DNA from: Caulobacteraceae bacterium
Lineage (GTDB): Bacteria; Pseudomonadota; Alphaproteobacteria; Caulobacterales; Caulobacteraceae
NCBI GenBank assembly: GCA_947441065.1
Contig: CANESI010000009.1
Coordinates: 1-64,000 of the forward strand
Length of the DNA stretch: 64,000 nt
Reading direction: 5' to 3'
In this document: piece by piece, positions 1-9,418 of the stretch
Position numbering within the stretch: the first letter of the stretch is position 1
How the letters are laid out: every line of letters starts with the position of its first letter
The notes under the pieces: model-generated
The model's input: only the letters and a program-made list of their open reading frames with translations
Database searches by the model: none
Told to the model about the DNA's origin: nothing
Position numbers and translations under genes: made by a program

Positions 1-167
1 GCAGGACCTTCACAGATCAGGCGCATGTGGCGACCGTCGCCAATGTCGATCCTCTGGCCGCGCAGGCTTGGCGTACCCGCCGCTGCGGTCATTAGGCCGC
101 CCACGGCAATGAAACCCAAAACGACGAGGCTCGTAGCGGCAAGGACACGGTACACCATCTTATCCAT
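1..167 (-). CDS. alpha/beta hydrolase-like protein, N-terminal part (truncated by window edge)
   Basis: Manual reverse translation gives MDKMVYRVLAATSLVVLGFIAVGGLMTAAAGTPSLRGQRIDIGDGRHMRLICEGP: signal/TM segment plus a GRxMRLxCEGP start typical of alpha/beta hydrolases. Confidence 0.5.
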   Translation of the reverse strand, partial: MDKMVYRVLAATSLVVLGFIAVGGLMTAAAGTPSLRGQRIDIGDGRHMRLICEGP

Positions 168-223
168 CCAAATTTCGACCTGACCATGCGACCAGATAAG
201 TCCGGCTAAGTCGAGCCCATGGA

Positions 224-790
224 TCAGATGGCAAGATCGTTCGCGGCCTTTTTCTTCTTCTTTTTCTTCTTTTCGGCCTTGGGAGCCTTGTCCGACTTCT
301 TTTTAGGCTTGGCGGCGGGGTCAGGCAGGCTCTCGCCTGTCTCTTCGCCGGACCGGATGAACTCGCGCAGGAGTTTGATGAAGCTGTCGCGCTTGCCCGC
401 GCTCAGATGGGCAAGGAGGCGGCTGTCGGCTGCGGCGACCTTGGGGGCCATATCGCTGAGGGTGTGACGACCCAGATCGGTTAGGCCAACACTGTTGGCC
501 CGCGCATCCTTGGCCGATCGCTCGCGGGTTAGGAGGCCCTTATCGATCATCCGCGCCACCATATCGGCAAGCGTCGAGCGATCAATGCCGGTGGCCTTAA
601 CAAGGCGGGACTGGGTTGGGCCTTCATCGGCCGCGACGGCAGCCAGCACGGCGAACTGGCGCTGGGTTACCGCGCCGGGACCGGCCTCCTCGACAAAGAG
701 GTCTAGGGCCATCTGCAGCACCCGATGCAACAGGTGGCTCGGCGAACGGTTCAGGTCAATCAGGCTGTCGTCTAGGCGGGACTTCGACAT
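224..790 (-). CDS. MarR family transcriptional regulator with lysine-rich C-terminal tail
   Basis: wHTH with QRQFAVLAAVAADEGPTQSRLVKATGIDRSTLADMVARMIDKGLLTRERS; C-terminus KPKKKSDKAPKAEKKKKKKKK. Confidence 0.85.
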   Translation of the reverse strand: MSKSRLDDSLIDLNRSPSHLLHRVLQMALDLFVEEAGPGAVTQRQFAVLAAVAADEGPTQSRLVKATGIDRSTLADMVARMIDKGLLTRERSAKDARANSVGLTDLGRHTLSDMAPKVAAADSRLLAHLSAGKRDSFIKLLREFIRSGEETGESLPDPAAKPKKKSDKAPKAEKKKKKKKKAANDLAI

Positions 791-892
791 AGAGGGCCTC
801 CAGCAGTTTCCCCGATAGTGGGGGCTAGGCGAAGCATAATGTCTGTCTACGTCGGTTTAACGACAGTCGACAAAATGTCCGCCTAGGTCGGC

Positions 893-1477
893 TCAAGGCC
901 TATCGGCCTCAGGATCAGCTTGGATATGTTTCATCATCAGGGGCAACTGGGTCAGGGAAAAGACCAGCGATAGGATCTGCAGTCCGGGCATCCGAAACCA
1001 GACCCAGGTCGCTTCTGGCTGGGTGCGCCAGACGGCTTCATTCAACACCGCCACACAGAGAAAGAACAGGCCATAGCGAAAGCTTAGGGTACGCCATGCC
1101 GCGTCGGACAGTTTGAGCGCTTCGCCCATCAGGGCCTTAAGGGGATTGCGCTTAAGGGCCAAGCCGCCGAGCATGGTCAGGCCAAGGATGGTGTTGATGA
1201 CGGTCGGCTTGATCTTAACGAAGCGCGGATCATCGAAATAGAGGGTGAGGCCGCCAAAGATCAGGGCTGCCAGACCGGCAAAGAGCGGCATGGGTGCGAT
1301 GCGCCGCTCCACCCCATAGCCGACGGCCAGCGCGATGGCGGAGGCCCCGACCAGAGCCCAGGTGGCGCTGAGCATATCGCGGGTGACGAGATAGCCGACC
1401 AGAAAGGCCAGCGGTCCGGCATAATCAACGCCCGAGCGTATCAAGGCTTTTGTCTTGTTGGACAGAGGCTTGCTCAT
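893..1477 (-). CDS. YciB/IspZ-like inner membrane septation family protein
   Basis: Multi-TM protein, DYAGPLAFLVGYLVTRD and FxxKPTVINTILGLTMLGGL segments; directly downstream of ftsY. Confidence 0.75.
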   Translation of the reverse strand: MSKPLSNKTKALIRSGVDYAGPLAFLVGYLVTRDMLSATWALVGASAIALAVGYGVERRIAPMPLFAGLAALIFGGLTLYFDDPRFVKIKPTVINTILGLTMLGGLALKRNPLKALMGEALKLSDAAWRTLSFRYGLFFLCVAVLNEAVWRTQPEATWVWFRMPGLQILSLVFSLTQLPLMMKHIQADPEADRP

Positions 1478-2427
1478 GGATTTTCCGTTCCATCCAGCCC
1501 GACCAGCGAACGGGAAAAGGCGACGGCGTCAAAGGGTTGAAGATCTTCGATCCCCTCACCAACGCCGATCAGTTTGATGGGGGCATCGGAGGCCTGGGCC
1601 ACCGGGACCAGAACCCCGCCTCGGGCCGTGCCATCCAGCTTGGTCATGACAATGCCGGTCACGCCTGCGGTATTGCCGAAGATATTTTCCTGCGACAGGG
1701 CATTGCGGCCCACCGTGGCGTCGAGCACGAGCAAGGTCTCGTGGGGGGCCTCCGGATCGATCTTTTTCAGCACCCGAACGATCTTTAAGAGCTCATCCAT
1801 CAGGCCGGATTTGTTTTGTAGGCGCCCAGCTGTGTCGATTAGCAGCACGTCATAGCCGCCGCTGCGGGCCTGTTCGAGCGCGTCAAAGGCTAGGCCCGCC
1901 GCATCGGCGCCGGTGGGACGGGACAGGAAGTCTGCGCCGGACCTGTCGGCCCAGATCTTGAGCTGTTCGACCGCAGCGGCCCGGAAGGTATCGCCTGCCG
2001 CAATCAGCACCTTGGCCCCGCGACCGGTCAGGTCGGCGGCGATCTTGCCCAGGGTCGTGGTCTTTCCCGATCCATTGACGCCGACAAACAGCACCACATA
2101 GGGCTTGGGCCCCGACAGGGGATCAAACCGGCCTTGGCGCGGCAGAAGCTCGGCGGCAACCGCCTCGGCCAGCGCGAGCTTGATCTCGGATTCAGAGGCT
2201 TCGCGGCCAAACCGCGCCTTGCCAAAGGCCTCGGCCACGCGGCCAGCCGCGGCGGGACCCAGATCGGCCTCGATCAGCATCTCTTCGAGATCGTCGAGCA
2301 TGGCCTGATCGAGCGGGCGCTTGACGATGGCCGCGACCACCTGCTCGGTCATCTGCCGCGTCGAGCGCGTCAGCCCATCGGCAAGGCGCTTAAACCAGCC
2401 CTTTTTCGGTTCGTCTGATTGGGTCAT
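1474..2427 (-). CDS. ftsY: Signal recognition particle receptor FtsY
   Basis: GVNGSGKTTTLGKIA, DTFRAAAVEQL, DTAGRLQNK, TKLDGTARGG SRP-GTPase motifs. Confidence 0.97.
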   Translation of the reverse strand: MTQSDEPKKGWFKRLADGLTRSTRQMTEQVVAAIVKRPLDQAMLDDLEEMLIEADLGPAAAGRVAEAFGKARFGREASESEIKLALAEAVAAELLPRQGRFDPLSGPKPYVVLFVGVNGSGKTTTLGKIAADLTGRGAKVLIAAGDTFRAAAVEQLKIWADRSGADFLSRPTGADAAGLAFDALEQARSGGYDVLLIDTAGRLQNKSGLMDELLKIVRVLKKIDPEAPHETLLVLDATVGRNALSQENIFGNTAGVTGIVMTKLDGTARGGVLVPVAQASDAPIKLIGVGEGIEDLQPFDAVAFSRSLVGLDGTENP

Positions 2428-2492
2428 GGGTTTCTTTTACTGGGCGCGCCGAGGATGCGCCATAGGACTTCTCAATCCCCTCTCAGCGCAAT

Positions 2493-3626
2493 CTAGCTGC
2501 ACCATTTGAGCACCGTCTCCTCGACCGGATTGACGAAGGCGCGCGCCTCTTTGCGGCTGGTGGCCCATTCCCGTTTGAGGGCCTGATACCACTTGGCCTG
2601 CCGGTCGGCATCGTCGATCCAGAGAAGCGAGGGATCATATTTCAGACCCTCATTTTGCAGGTTCACCATATCGCCGTCTTGGCGCAAAAAGGCCCGCGCT
2701 CCGGCGGCAAAGAAGGGCGCGATCAGGCCAAAGATCGGGTGGTCGGACCAGACAATCTGGGTGATGCGGGTCTTGGTCTCAGACATGGGGGTCAGGCAGG
2801 TCAGGGACAGGACTTGGCGCTTGCCGACCGTAATATGTTCCCAGCGCAGGCCGGGCAGGCGGAAGGTGATCTCGGTCAGGGGCTCACCGCCTAAAATCGC
2901 ATAGGCGCGGCTGTTCTTGGAGGGCTCGTGCCGGACCATGGCAAAGCCTGCCTCACGGGGCGCAAAAAGCTTGGCCTTGGCATGTTGGCTCTTGGCCGAA
3001 CGCCACCACCACTGGGCATGGACATAGGGGCCGTGGGCGGGATCCATCAGGCCGACCACCGCGTGATCGACATGGACATCAAACACCATCCTGTCGATCA
3101 GCTTAGGCTTGCCGCCGACAACACCGGGAAAGATCTGCGGCGCATGGTCCGGCACAGCCTCGCTGCGGGGATCGGACGCCATCCAGACAAAGACCAGGCC
3201 TTGGCTCTCTTGGACGGGGAAGCGTCGCACACGGATGCGTTCAACATCCATGCCCTGTTCCTCGACCAGAGACGGGATCTTGCTGCAGACCCCATCGGTG
3301 CGAAAGAGCCAGCCATGATAGGGGCACTGGACCGCCTCATGGCCCGCATCATCGCGGGTCAGCTTGCCTGCAGAGAGCGGCGCAGCCCGATGGGGGCAGA
3401 TATCGCGTAGGGCATAGGCCTCGCCCGCTAGGGTGCGGCCGAGCAGCACCGGCTCGCCAAGGATCTCATAGCGCTGCAGCTTGCCCCGCTTGAGCTCTTG
3501 GCCAAGGGCGGCAAAGTACCAGCAGTCCAGCACAAAGCCCTCGCCGAACGCGGCGGGCTTTGGCGAAGGTGCCTTCGGGGGCGTCTTGGGGAGCGCCTTG
3601 GGTGCGGGGGCTGTGTCTCTGCTCAT
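2493..3626 (-). CDS. Rieske 2Fe-2S aromatic ring-hydroxylating oxygenase-type protein
   Basis: Rieske motif CPHRAAPLSAG...CPYHGW plus a downstream D/H-rich catalytic-type region. Confidence 0.85.
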   Translation of the reverse strand: MSRDTAPAPKALPKTPPKAPSPKPAAFGEGFVLDCWYFAALGQELKRGKLQRYEILGEPVLLGRTLAGEAYALRDICPHRAAPLSAGKLTRDDAGHEAVQCPYHGWLFRTDGVCSKIPSLVEEQGMDVERIRVRRFPVQESQGLVFVWMASDPRSEAVPDHAPQIFPGVVGGKPKLIDRMVFDVHVDHAVVGLMDPAHGPYVHAQWWWRSAKSQHAKAKLFAPREAGFAMVRHEPSKNSRAYAILGGEPLTEITFRLPGLRWEHITVGKRQVLSLTCLTPMSETKTRITQIVWSDHPIFGLIAPFFAAGARAFLRQDGDMVNLQNEGLKYDPSLLWIDDADRQAKWYQALKREWATSRKEARAFVNPVEETVLKWCS

Positions 3627-3667
3627 AGGATTAGCCCATAACCTGCCCGTGCCGGGCCTCCAAGGGG

Positions 3668-5143
3668 TCAGCCTGCGGCGGTGGCAATCAGCTGCGCATA
3701 GTAGGTCGTCATGCGGGCGAGATTTTCCAGCGATAGATGTTCGTTGGTGCCGTGGATCATCTTGGTATCATTCATGGCAAACAGGATCGGCTGGAAGCGA
3801 TAGACGTCGTCGGAGACGGGGGTCATGCTGCGGCTGTCGGTCCCGGCAATGACCAGTGACGGTGCGATCGGAGAGCCGGGCTTAGAGGCATTGGCGGTCG
3901 CCGCAATCAGCTTCCAGCCTTCAGAGGTGGTGGACGAGACCGGCGACGGCTCGCGCGGGGTCTTTTCCCAGCTCAAGGTCACGGGCAGGCCCTTGGTCGC
4001 CTCCTGCGCCTTGGCCATCACTTGGCTAGAGGATGTCGAGGGGGCGAGGCGATAGTTGATCCAAGCCGTTGCCGTCTGAGGCAGGACATTTTCCTTGGGC
4101 GAGCCGGACAGCATGGTCGGGGCGATGGTGGTGTGCAACATGGCCGCCCCCGTTGCCGTGGCCCCCATCTGGCCCACCAGCAGGGGGCCAAAGAGCCAGC
4201 TATTGGCCACGGCCATCTTGGTCACTGCGCTGCCATGGACGGCCAGATAGCGCATCATCTCTGCGCCGGGGCCCTCGAACCTCATGGGGAAGGGGCTGTC
4301 ATTGATGGCGATCACCGCTTGGGCAAGGCTAACCACAGCGGTCTGTTTGGGCGGGGCCGAGGAGTGACCGCCTTGCGCAGCGGCTTCGATGCGTAAGGTC
4401 GCATAGCCCTTTTCCGCGACGCCAATCAGGGTTGCGGGCCCGCCGGTCACGGGATGGTCCGACAGGATGACGCTGCCCTCATCAAGGGTGAACAGGGCCT
4501 TGACCTTGCGCGACTTTAACAGGTCGCTGGCCGCCTTGGCGCCCGCGCCGCCCGCCTCTTCATCCTCGCCAGAGACAATATAGATGGTCCGCTTGGGCTT
4601 AAAACCGGACTGGATCAGGGCTTCGGCGGCCTCAAACAGACCGACCAGCGAGCCCTTATCATCGACCGACCCCCGGCCCCAGACCGCGCCCTCGGCAATG
4701 ACTCCGGCAAAGGGCGGATGACGCCAATCCTTCTCGGTTCCCTCGCTGATCGGCACCACATCTTGGTGCGCCATCAGGATGATCGGGGCGAGGGAGGGAT
4801 CGCTGCCTTGCCAAGTATAGACAAGGCTATTTTTTAGCACGATTTCGCGCGTCATGGTCGCGTGGGAGGCCGGATAGGTGCTGGCCAGCCAATCATGCAG
4901 TCGCGTCCACTGTTCGCGCTGATTGTCGGCTGGGTTTTGGTGCGAGATGGTTGGGATCTGGATCGCTTGCGACAGGTGCTGGGCCGCTCGCGCCTGATCA
5001 ATGGCTGGAGGCGTTGCCAGCTTGATCTGACTGAAATCCGCCCCACCGGGGGACTGAAAGGTCGCGGTCCGCACCGCCACCACGGCACCCAGCGCCAAAA
5101 TCACTCCGCCCGCCAATAGGGCTGTCTTGCGCAAGCTTGCCAT
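3668..5143 (-). CDS. M20 family peptidase (carboxypeptidase S-like)
   Basis: ILMAHQDVVPISEGTEKDWRHPPFAG, GRGSVDDKGSL, GEDEEAGG metallopeptidase motifs. Confidence 0.9.
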   Translation of the reverse strand: MASLRKTALLAGGVILALGAVVAVRTATFQSPGGADFSQIKLATPPAIDQARAAQHLSQAIQIPTISHQNPADNQREQWTRLHDWLASTYPASHATMTREIVLKNSLVYTWQGSDPSLAPIILMAHQDVVPISEGTEKDWRHPPFAGVIAEGAVWGRGSVDDKGSLVGLFEAAEALIQSGFKPKRTIYIVSGEDEEAGGAGAKAASDLLKSRKVKALFTLDEGSVILSDHPVTGGPATLIGVAEKGYATLRIEAAAQGGHSSAPPKQTAVVSLAQAVIAINDSPFPMRFEGPGAEMMRYLAVHGSAVTKMAVANSWLFGPLLVGQMGATATGAAMLHTTIAPTMLSGSPKENVLPQTATAWINYRLAPSTSSSQVMAKAQEATKGLPVTLSWEKTPREPSPVSSTTSEGWKLIAATANASKPGSPIAPSLVIAGTDSRSMTPVSDDVYRFQPILFAMNDTKMIHGTNEHLSLENLARMTTYYAQLIATAAG

Positions 5144-5218
5144 GGTCGTTTCGTCCCGCTCTACCGTCTTTCACACAGCTTAGGACAGAAACGGCCCGAT
5201 GAGAAAGTCTCCTTGACC

Positions 5219-5506
5219 CTAGGAGGGCGTAAAGCCCAACCGCGCCAGCGCCTCGTCCTGTTCCAATCCGCTGATTTCGACCTGTTTGAGCCGAGCGGTG
5301 GTGCCGCTGACCACCCGAACGCTAGATTTGGAGACCCTCAGCGCCTTGGCCAAGAGCCGCTCCAGCGCCCCATTGGCCTCACCCTCAACGGGCGGGGCAC
5401 TGACCCGTACCTTCAAAAAGGCCCGCCCGGCCTCGTCGGCGGACCAGCCATCTATCCCATCGCGTCCGCCGCGAGGGGTCAGGCGCACGGCGATCTTGGT
5501 GGTCAA
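5219..5506 (-). CDS. DUF167 / YggU family protein
   Basis: Short protein: RLTPRGGRDGIDGW...LKVRVSAPPVEGEANGALERLLAKAL. Confidence 0.9.
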   Translation of the reverse strand: MTTKIAVRLTPRGGRDGIDGWSADEAGRAFLKVRVSAPPVEGEANGALERLLAKALRVSKSSVRVVSGTTARLKQVEISGLEQDEALARLGFTPS

Positions 5507-5536
5507 GCGCTCTGCCCCCTAAAGGCCGTCTTGCCC

Positions 5537-5842
5537 CTAGCCGATGATGTCGCGGAGGGGGGAAAACAGCCACGGCACCAGATACTGGCCCGCCGCCTGC
5601 AGGATGATGATCGTAACGACCGGGCTAATATCCAGCCCACCCATATTGGGTATGATCCGGCGCATGGGCGCGAGCACCGGATTGCTGATCGCATCCAAGG
5701 TGCGTGAGATCGAATAGACCAGACGGTTGCGCAGATTGATGACCTCAAAGGCGATCAGCCAACTCATCACCGCATTGATGACCAAGATTAAGACCAGAAG
5801 GCCGATCACGGAGCTGACAATATATTGCAAGAAGCTGGTCAT
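5537..5842 (-). CDS. YggT family protein
   Basis: Two TM segments, NRLVYSISRTLDAISNPVLAPMRRIIPNMGGLDISPVV. Confidence 0.9.
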   Translation of the reverse strand: MTSFLQYIVSSVIGLLVLILVINAVMSWLIAFEVINLRNRLVYSISRTLDAISNPVLAPMRRIIPNMGGLDISPVVTIIILQAAGQYLVPWLFSPLRDIIG

Positions 5843-6008
5843 AGGGGGTCCTGTTGCCGTCCTTGGGCGCTCGATTTGGCGCTCAACAGGCCGTTTCTAT
5901 CTGCACCCCCGGATGCTGGCAAGAAATTGGCCAAGACCGCTTGAGCCCCGCCCCGCCAACCGACTTGACAGTCCCCGCTCGCGGCCCTTATCTGCCCCCT
6001 CCCCAAGG

Positions 6009-6084
6009 GGGGCTGTAGCTCAGTTGGTAGAGCGCTTCGTTCGCAATGAAGAGGTCAGCGGTTCGATTCCGCTCAGCTCCACCA
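6009..6084 (+). tRNA. tRNA-Ala(CGC)
   Basis: Cloverleaf reads GGGGCTGTAGCTCAG...TTCGCAA anticodon loop...GGTTCGATTCC...CAGCTCCACCA; G3:U70 alanine identity pair; CCA encoded. Confidence 0.96.
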
Positions 6085-6189
6085 GTCCTTTCCACGACAA
6101 GGGCAATGGACTTTTGGGTCAATATTTTCGCTTATAACTCAATCGGTTAATCGCAGCCGGTCAGAGCCAAGCCGTCTCTATTCCCTGCT

Positions 6190-6330
6190 TTTCCCGCAAA
6201 TTGCCCCCGTTCTCGCGCCTCTTGCCGATATCGGCTATCCGTTGAGCGAGGGCTGGGCGGCCTATCGACCCGCCGGAAAATTCTCCATCGTCATAGATGG
6301 TCGCCATCGCAACCCAGTCTTCTCTCCCTC
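6190..6330 (-). pseudogene. Serine recombinase (large resolvase/invertase-type) relic
   Basis: ORF 6161..6403(-) contains GREDWVAMATIYDDGEFSGGSIGRPALAQRIADIGKR, resembling the YDDGGFSGG..RPALxxLLADI segment of serine recombinases; flanking catalytic portions absent. Confidence 0.65.
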
Positions 6331-6467
6331 GACATGGAACAGAATTCCGTAGCCTATGGGCATAAGGGGCAAAGAGAAGGTGGATAAAGGGCTCCACTTG
6401 CACTGAGATCTGAGCCTATGGAGCACACGGGGCCGCGCCAAATTGAAGCCAATCTTGGGGGATTTAG

Positions 6468-7844
6468 ATGCCGGTAGACGGTTTAAAGCTTAGCGTAGCC
6501 GCTCTCATATTGGCGCTTCTAACGGCTTGCAGCGGGGGTGGCGGTGGCTCAGACCAGCCTGCAATTGTCTCGGTTGTCCCGCCGACGCCGCCAACCAGCA
6601 CGGGTACGGGCGGGTCTCAAAGCGCCTCTCGTGCTTGGCCCGAAGCCAGACCGGACAGCCAAGGCATGTCGGAACAGAAGCTGGAGGAGGCTGCCGCCCT
6701 CGCGCTGCGCGACGGAACCTTTGGGCAGGCCTTTATAGTGATCCGCAACGGCAATATTGTCTTTGAGCGCTATCGGGGCATCTCCGATCTAGAGGCAGAA
6801 ACGATAGGTAAGTCCAATCCCCAGCTGACCAAAAGCGCAATCGTTCAAAAGTACGGAACGCGGGACAAGAATAGCCTCGCGACCTCTTGGTCTGTCGCAA
6901 AATCCTTTACCTCTATGCTGTTTGGAATAGCCATTGAGCAGGGAGCCATAAACTCACCACAGAGCCAGGTTGCACTCTATATCAGCGACTGGGGCACGGA
7001 TGAAAAAGCATCCATTACGCTCCAAGACGTGCTTGATATGCGCTCAGGTTTGGTCCCGATCTGCTCTAAATCGAGAACCTCTCAGTTACAGGAATGTCTT
7101 GGATCTGCCACAACCGGTGGTGATTTGGTCTATGCCGACGATCAAATGACGCAGTGTGTGACCCGGCCCAAGGCCAAGGCTGGCGTCAACTATGGTTGGT
7201 GGAATGAGGGACGCACGCCCTATCCCGGCCAATCTTTTCTCTATTCGAACTGTGACACCATGGTCTTGACCAAGGTGCTCGCCGATCGTCGTTCGGAAGA
7301 CTATCTGAAATGGGCGCAGGACAGCCTGTTCAGCAAGATTGGCATGAAAGCTTCCTGGTGGAAGGACAGTGCCCAGCCTCAAGGTGGCAATGTTCTGGGC
7401 TATTGCTGCATCGATGCTACGCCCCGCGACTTTGCTAGATTGGGCGAGCTGGTTCTTAACCGGGGCATGGCGTTAAACCAGCAGGTCGTTTCACGCGCCT
7501 TTGTTGACGCCATCGTTCAAGCCTCAGTGACACCCAGCACCTATTACGCATCACAGTTCTGGATAAATACCGATAGCGTTGGACGTCGCTATATCACAGC
7601 TTCTGGATATGACGGCCAGACCATTGCGGTAGATGTTCCCCGAAACATTATTGTCGTCAGGATGGGACTCTACGACCCCATTCTTAACGCCTCGGGCGAG
7701 CGCGTCATGAGGCTCAAATCTGGCGATCCTAACAGTTCCAATTGGGTCGGCAGTCTACCCCAAGCCATGGCATCTCAATATTATGCAAACTATAATGTGA
7801 ACGAGGTTCTGGGACGGGTTAGCCAGTCGGTAGTCTCGCCATAG
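6468..7844 (+). CDS. Serine hydrolase (beta-lactamase / class C-like), predicted lipoprotein
   Basis: Lipobox LLTACSGGGGGS; SWSVAKSFTSMLFG (SxxK); LYSNCD (YxN); ITASGYDGQ. Confidence 0.85.
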   Translation: MPVDGLKLSVAALILALLTACSGGGGGSDQPAIVSVVPPTPPTSTGTGGSQSASRAWPEARPDSQGMSEQKLEEAAALALRDGTFGQAFIVIRNGNIVFERYRGISDLEAETIGKSNPQLTKSAIVQKYGTRDKNSLATSWSVAKSFTSMLFGIAIEQGAINSPQSQVALYISDWGTDEKASITLQDVLDMRSGLVPICSKSRTSQLQECLGSATTGGDLVYADDQMTQCVTRPKAKAGVNYGWWNEGRTPYPGQSFLYSNCDTMVLTKVLADRRSEDYLKWAQDSLFSKIGMKASWWKDSAQPQGGNVLGYCCIDATPRDFARLGELVLNRGMALNQQVVSRAFVDAIVQASVTPSTYYASQFWINTDSVGRRYITASGYDGQTIAVDVPRNIIVVRMGLYDPILNASGERVMRLKSGDPNSSNWVGSLPQAMASQYYANYNVNEVLGRVSQSVVSP

Positions 7845-7954
7845 GCTGTAACACTGCCCCACGAAGCTCAACGACCTCGGTTGGGATTGTGTTGTAAACG
7901 CCGTCGCCAATGTGGTCGAAGCGTGCGCCGTTAATCACATGGATCGTCTCTCAC

Positions 7955-7983
7955 CTCCACCGGTCCTTTCCACGACGAAGGCG
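7955..7983 (+). repeat. Degenerate copy of tRNA-Ala 3' end plus downstream flank (att-like scar)
   Basis: CTCCACCGGTCCTTTCCACGACGAAGGCG vs CTCCACCAGTCCTTTCCACGACAAGGGCA at 6077..6105 (25/29 by eye), with CTTTTGGGT following in both. Confidence 0.6.
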
Positions 7984-8268
7984 GTCGAATGCGGGGCGCA
8001 CTTTTGGGTGCACTTTTCTCCGACCCAGATCCTTATCATCGGCACGAAAGGCACCTAGACCATACTGCTGGCCGATTGGGCCGAAACAATTCTGGCGGCG
8101 TGAGGGGGGCGCAGGCAAAAACCCAATAGATTCATTAGGTACCTAACATATAACGGTCTTGTTCGGAGCGGTCCGTTATCTGGTTTGCAACAGACGTCTA
8201 GACACACAGAAAAATCCAATCTAGCATTATTGTGTAATAATAAAAATTACCGATCTAGGGAGGCTTAA

Positions 8269-9054
8269 ATGTCGAAGTTTCGTCTTAAGTGGCTTTCATT
8301 GGGAGCGGGTGTGTCACTTCTACCCGCACTTGCTCATGCAGCCACAGAGAATCTGAGATCAGATGACTATGTTGGCATATCATTCTGGTTGATTTCTATG
8401 GCGCTTGTTGCGTCAACGGCTTTCTTTTTTCTTGAAACTCAACGGGTTGCAGGAAAGTGGAAAACATCACTGACCGTATCGGGTCTCGTGACTCTGGTGG
8501 CAGCGGTTCACTATTTCTACATGCGAGATGTGTGGGTTGCGACCGGTGCAACGCCAACAGTCTATCGTTACATTGACTGGCTGATCACCGTTCCACTGCT
8601 CATGGTCGAGTTCTATCTGATCTTGGCTGCGGTCACCAAGGTTCCAGGCGGCGTGTTCTGGCGTCTGATGATCGGTACGTTCGTCATGCTCATTGGCGGA
8701 TATGCCGGTGAAGCGGGATATGCAGGCGCATGGCCCGGCTTTATCGTGGGTATGCTCGGATGGGCCTATATCCTCTATGAAATCTTCGCGGGTCAGGCGA
8801 GCAAGATCAATGCTGCTGAATCTCCGGAGTCGGTGCAGTCCGCCTTTAAGCTCATGCGTTGGATCGTGACCATCGGCTGGGCGATCTATCCGATTGGCTA
8901 CTTCGTGGGCTACCTGATGGGTCAAGATCCCGCCAACAGCTCTGCGGCGCTGAACGTGATCTACAACCTCGCTGACGTCCTGAACAAGATCGCCTTCGGT
9001 GTGATCATCTGGACGGTTGCGACCTCTGAAACGGACCGCTTGTCCGCGAAGTAG
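8269..9054 (+). CDS. Proteorhodopsin-type light-driven proton pump
   Basis: Seven-TM protein; helix C RYIDWLITVPLLMVEFYLIL (D..T..E pump motif), retinal-binding K in NLADVLNKIAFGVIIW. Confidence 0.95.
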   Translation: MSKFRLKWLSLGAGVSLLPALAHAATENLRSDDYVGISFWLISMALVASTAFFFLETQRVAGKWKTSLTVSGLVTLVAAVHYFYMRDVWVATGATPTVYRYIDWLITVPLLMVEFYLILAAVTKVPGGVFWRLMIGTFVMLIGGYAGEAGYAGAWPGFIVGMLGWAYILYEIFAGQASKINAAESPESVQSAFKLMRWIVTIGWAIYPIGYFVGYLMGQDPANSSAALNVIYNLADVLNKIAFGVIIWTVATSETDRLSAK

Positions 9055-9122
9055 GTCTCTGCGAATAGGGGGTCTAAAGGCGCGGTTCTCAGAGCGGCCC
9101 TTAAGGCATCTCCTGTCAAAAG

Positions 9123-9153
9123 TTTGGGCCTCGCCCTTGAGGCGGGGCCCAAA
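9123..9153. terminator. Strong stem-loop downstream of rhodopsin gene
   Basis: TTTGGGCCTCGCC-CTTGA-GGCGGGGCCCAAA 13-bp stem with one G:U; no long U tract. Confidence 0.5.
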
Positions 9154-9418
9154 TATTGTCTCGAAATTAGATGTGGTGGGCTTTCATCCCTGAGGGCTTT
9201 CCCCGCCAACGCCTTGGCTTTTATGCCCAACTTGGTGGTGTCTTTCGGCCAAGCTCGAACGCCACAAGCGCTGACGGATTGCCGAATAAGGCCCCCGTCT
9301 GATCCAAACAAAACATTTTACTTATGCGCGCCGTTTAGGGCCCTCGATCCGCCAAGTCGGTACCCAATTTTCTGTCCGATAGGCCCGAGCAAACCCGCTT
9401 CTCAAAGGAAAGCTACCG

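Noticed and set aside
219-467. Plus-strand ORF with poly-Phe (MDQMARSFAAFFFFFFFF...)
   Set aside because: Antisense of the MarR Lys-rich tail; no independent coding support
8467-8925. 152-aa minus-strand ORF inside the rhodopsin gene
   Set aside because: Antisense artefact of a strongly supported membrane protein gene
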